DNA from: Lepturacanthus savala
Lineage: Eukaryota; Chordata; Actinopteri; Scombriformes; Trichiuridae
DNA: 64,000 nt
Direction of reading: 5' to 3'
Assembly (NCBI GenBank): GCA_030544235.1
Contig: CM060475.1
Location: 9,111,909-9,175,908 of the forward strand
Shown here: positions 60,300 through 64,000 of the stretch, in pieces
Layout of the letters: the number at the start of each line of letters is the position of its first letter
Numbering within the stretch: the stretch's first letter is position 1
Translations under genes and position numbers: made by a program
Notes under the pieces: generated by a model
What the model was told of the DNA's origin: nothing
Database searches by the model: none
Seen by the model: only the letters and a program-made list of their open reading frames with translations

Positions 60300-61880
60300 T
60301 CTCTTTCTTCGCTTTCTTTGTCATCACTTTCGGGAAGTTTCAATTAAGGATGCACCGTATATTCAGCCAAATATTGCAAAAGACGCCAAATTTGGCGTTC
60401 GGTGTTGAATGCAAGGCCCAATCATGGTGTGTGATGCACAATAAATCCAAGTCCTGTAAATGGTAGCAATGCAACGGTTTGGATGCTGGCTGCATTAAAA
60501 CACTAAAGAAGAAGAAGGAGGTGATGATGCTATAACACAATCACAAATTACAGTCACACATTGACCTCAATCCTTTGTTAAAATGTGTGGAAATAGTTTA
60601 AGATAGAGGGTGTTCCTCTGCAGAGAACTTAACCCTCTATAGAATCAATAATAGATATATTAAAACATCTGTAAGAAGAAGTTGTAAACATGGTCTTAGT
60701 ATAGTTTCATACTATGTAAGTCAATAGGACTCCATTAGGTTGTTACACTAGGATTCCCTAGATTTGGTGTAAATATTCCAGAATTTTGAATAAAAGACAA
60801 CCTTTGGTTGTGAGACAATAATGCTCACATGTCAAATGTCCATGAGCAATAGGGATATCCTAAAAACTGTACGTCCTTCAAAATAAAAGCCCCCTTTTAA
60901 CGCATAGCTGTAAAACCCTCAATTTTATATCACAGCTTATTTAAAATGAAGATAAAGTAATTGCTGGTAATATTATGCAATAGAGAGGATGTAATAGAGA
61001 GGAATGAGACACAGGTTCATCACATCAGATAAAAAGGAAGTCAAAAAGAGACAGGACACATTTCAAAATAAAACTAAACACAGGAGACAGCAACAGGAAA
61101 CCAGATGGAACACTGACAAAACATGGTGGACACTTTTTAAACCATTTACAAGTTTTATTACACATTTGTACAAGCTTTTAACTTGAAATAGTGTGTAATA
61201 AAATGTAAAATCACAATGTAGAATGCAGAAATAGCATCTTTTTAAATTAAAATACAGAGAACTACAGATTTCCAATAAAACCCTCAAGACCATTGACTAT
61301 CAGGTTGAAATATTTCTTATCTGCAATAATATATCAATTAATAATTTTAATATATAATATAAAACCAAGAAGGCAATAATTTATCATCTGCACTAATTAG
61401 TGTAGTTAAATATAGTGTTTTAATCAGCATTCATTGGTTTGTTGGTTGGTTTCTTTAAAAGTCTATTTATTTTTACAAAAAAAAATCATGATTTTGTGCA
61501 TTTTTTTTACATGAAATACCAAAAAAGAATGATAAATATTAAATATATAATCCAACTAGAATAAAACCTGTTGATATCACGTGTTTTTTCATTTTTCAAC
61601 ACCTTTTTAAACCATCGGGTAGCAGGTTTTTAGTTGTTCTGCAAACATCCTTTTGATATGATCATAAATCTTTTCTTGTCTCCTTTAAGTTTTATTAACA
61701 TTAACATTGCTCTATGTAATTGCACCAAAAAAAGCAGTAATGCAATAACTTCAGTTTGTGGAAACCAGTTTAATCTCAGTGATGCAGCGTTAGGAGCTGA
61801 TGAGCTGAGTCGGGTCATTTCATATAATTTCATATATAATTTGATGTCACATGATGCATCAAAGGCAGCGCCAAAAAAGG
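60300..61880. other. Intergenic DNA, one dispersed repeat copy
   Basis: Downstream of the gamma-M gene. It holds one reverse copy of the TTTTATTTTGAAGG element at about 60815-60910 and otherwise AT-rich DNA. No exon was recognised. Confidence 0.55.
60835..60910 (-). repeat. TTTTATTTTGAAGG dispersed repeat
   Basis: CATGAGCAATAGGGATATCC, then TACGTCCTTCAAAATAAAAG and CCCCCTTTTAACGCATAGC. The CACATGACC part is deleted. Confidence 0.83.
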
Positions 61881-61948
61881 TATGAGCTGCAGGTACAATC
61901 TGTGCACTTCTACCATGCAACACTTAACATTTGACTCCTTCTCTCTAG

Positions 61949-62040
61949 ATCATTTTCTTTGAGCAGAGGAACTTCCTACGAGGGCGTTGGCCACTGTTCG
62001 GACATTTCCTCTGGTCTGAGGTGATGCAGTGGTCACTTCA
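61949..62040 (+). pseudogene. Decayed gamma-crystallin exon 2 fragment
   Basis: After a TTCTCTCTAG acceptor the sequence reads IIFFEQRNF, matching IIFYEERNF of the gamma-M genes upstream. The frame is then disturbed. A second match, CSDISSGLR, then a stop, then CS, resembles the CSSDCTDI..LNRCNS region in another frame. No further crystallin sequence follows. It is in line with the functional cluster and on plus, so it is a relic of another gamma-crystallin copy. Confidence 0.75.
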
Positions 62041-62049
62041 TCATCTTCA

Positions 62050-63160
62050 CACTTTCTAGATTTGATTATTATATTATTATTATATATTTAAATATTATTA
62101 TTAAAGCAATTAAATCTCTACTAGCCTAAATTTATTGACTTGTTTCAGACAAATTAAAAAACACTGCAGTTAATAAAACTGTTGTTTAAAGTTACATTTA
62201 TATAAGAATTAAAAAAAATTGTATATAATTAAATGCAATTAATTAAAAATATAATTATATTAAAAATAATTATATATAATTATTAAATAATTTAAATATA
62301 ATTAAAATATAAAATATGTTTTATTGTATTTTCTATAACTGTAATTATATATAATTATTAGGCTCTTGGCTCACTGCTTTTCCTATTTAAAAGTTATTTA
62401 TTATTATAAATTAAATTAAAAATAAATAATAAAAAAACTAATAAATAAAATAAAATATTTAATTACAAAATAAATTAATTATTATTTATTATTACAGTTA
62501 TTGTTAGGAGGTATTATATGGCTTTTTTATTTATTTATATATATATTTTTACAGTTGATAGTAGAGATATGACTTCGGTTTAATTTTGCATGAATTCTAC
62601 TTTTAAACAGATGATGGCACCAGATTTCCTGCATGAGATGAATGTTTTACAGTAACTGGCTTTTAAAAGCATCATGCTACTGAATAATAATTAAAAACCT
62701 GTAAAACAAACTCAAACATATGACTTTTTAATGGACAGTTGACGTGTTAAAGCACAAAACGCTCATTAGGCTCGACTCTCAGCTGAGCAGCTCCCTACTG
62801 TATAAAAATCTGTCTGGTGCCAACTGTACTGAAGTTTCTAGAGCTGAGCCCATAGACAATATCACAATATGGGGGATAGAAGGCCAACAAAAGCAGAACC
62901 GGTAGTAGAACCAGTGGCTGTGTACAAACACGTTGCTATGCTGACATGAAGGAAAAGCAACTCTCTGAATAGTAAAATCATATAAAAGCTGCAGCAGCGT
63001 GCAGCAGCAAGGCAGCGGTTGTGTTGCCTTCACAGGATTAACGGAATATTACGGGTAACGTTTGTTAATATAGCAGCAAATCTGTGAAAGAAATGAGCTC
63101 CTGATGCTTTTTTATATAATATAAACAGAAACTGTTCAATGCATATATCATCTGATTATT
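62050..63160. other. AT-rich intergenic DNA
   Basis: Long AATAATTA-type low-complexity sequence to about 62.5 kb, then unremarkable sequence. No gene or repeat array was recognised. Confidence 0.55.
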
Positions 63161-63434
63161 AGGGCCCGAGCGGCGACTGCGCAGCAGTCCGCGAAGGACC
63201 TATTGGAACTGCTTCGTTTATTATTAGGGCCCGAGCGGCGACTGCGCAGCAGTCCGCGAAGGACCTATTGGAACTGCTTCGTTTCTTATTAGGGCCCGAG
63301 CGGCGACTGCATAGCAGTCGCGGTACCGCGAGGCCCTATTGTTCTCCAAAAGATTATTATTATTATTATTATTAGGGCCCGAGCGGCGACTGCATAGCAG
63401 TCGCGGTACGCGAGGCCCTATTGTTCTCCAAAAG

Positions 63435-63465
<31 letters not shown>

Positions 63466-64000
63466 TTATTATTAGGGCCCGAGCGGCGACTGCATAGCAG
63501 TCGCGGTACGCGAGGCCCTATTGTTCTCCAAAAGATTATTATTATTATTATTCTTATTCTTTTTTTTCTTTGTCTTCCGCGTCTTTGATTGCCCTTTTGG
63601 GGGCCTGAACATACCTAAAAAGTCCCCATTTTTTCTGGACGCATCAGGCCCGGCGAAAAATTACGTATTTCGTAGGTTTTGAAAATGGGCGGGGCAAAAT
63701 GGCTCAGTAGCGCCCCCTTTTCACTTTCAAAACACCCCCCCCATAGGGGTTAGTTCATCGTATCTTCATGAAACTCGGCACATGTGTTTATCATGCCAAG
63801 ACGCACAAAAAATCCTCTTGACGTCATGGTGAAAGTCAAACAGGAAGTCAGCCATTTTTAATCAAACATCGGCGAAGACGCCGTTTGCAGGCAACGTAAA
63901 TTCACCTACTAGTTAGAAAGAATAGCCTGCAGCAGCGTAAAATTTTGGTTGTAGCATCTAAAAGGCTTGATCATGAAAAATCATTGAAATGGTGAGTTTT
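63160..64000 (+). repeat. TTAGGGCCCGAGCGGCGACTG modular repeat
   Basis: Five tandem modules of roughly 65-110 bases beginning TTATTAGGGCCCGAGCGGCG. The first two continue CAGCAGTCCGCGAAGGACC. The last three continue GCATAGCAGTCGCGG, end GAGGCCCTATTG, and are spaced by (TTA)n. After about 63540 comes a unique-looking flank with GTAGCGCCCCCTTTTC. It resembles an abundant class of fish dispersed repeat whose remainder lies past the window edge. Confidence 0.75.

Overview
This window is ray-finned fish (teleost) nuclear DNA: intron-rich vertebrate genes with GT-AG junctions, tandem gamma-crystallin genes including the methionine-rich gamma-M type known from fish, low GC content, abundant micro- and minisatellites, and teleost-style dispersed repeats. 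There is no operon structure. Gene models below were assembled by reading exon ends and phases by eye. Seven of the eight models are complete, and all seven close in frame at a stop codon.

Layout. 0-6 kb: a minus-strand CD2/SLAM-type immunoglobulin receptor running off the left edge; one of its introns is almost entirely a 27-bp minisatellite. 7-12.3 kb: a plus-strand CD200 (OX-2)-like gene with a duplicated first exon upstream, an AT-core palindrome in intron 1 and a 2-kb minisatellite abutting the acceptor of its second Ig exon. 14.4-23.9 kb: a minus-strand CYP4F-type cytochrome P450 in 13 coding exons, with a 48-codon CAG/CTG tract read as polyalanine. 24.8-29.1 kb: a plus-strand, short, multi-exon insulin-receptor-substrate-like adaptor with PH and PTB domains and three YxxM motifs. 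29.9-32.6 kb: a large imperfect foldback structure made of repeated tRNA-like modules around a perfect 38-bp hairpin. 33.6-46.5 kb: etv5, an ETS transcription factor of the PEA3 group, on the minus strand in 12 coding exons. 46.5-49.9 kb: a gene-free region. 49.9-60.2 kb: four gamma-crystallin genes, two gamma-S type and one gamma-M on minus and one gamma-M on plus, the two gamma-M genes head to head. About 61.9 kb: a decayed crystallin exon. 63.2-64 kb: a repeat made of foldable modules.

The genes do not form one pathway. The left end is immune-receptor territory with fast-changing tandem repeats. The etv5-to-gamma-S linkage matches the ETV5-CRYGS neighbourhood of human 3q27, which supports both identifications. 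The gamma-crystallins are lens structural proteins and show local duplication, apparent gene conversion and pseudogene decay.

The observations I rate highest are the tRNA-like foldback array, the polyalanine tract inside the P450, the crystallin conversion tract, the minisatellites reaching splice sites in both Ig genes, and a tandem array of 5' splice-site-like motifs in a crystallin intron. No database search or folding program was run; similarities rest on remembered family features and direct reading.
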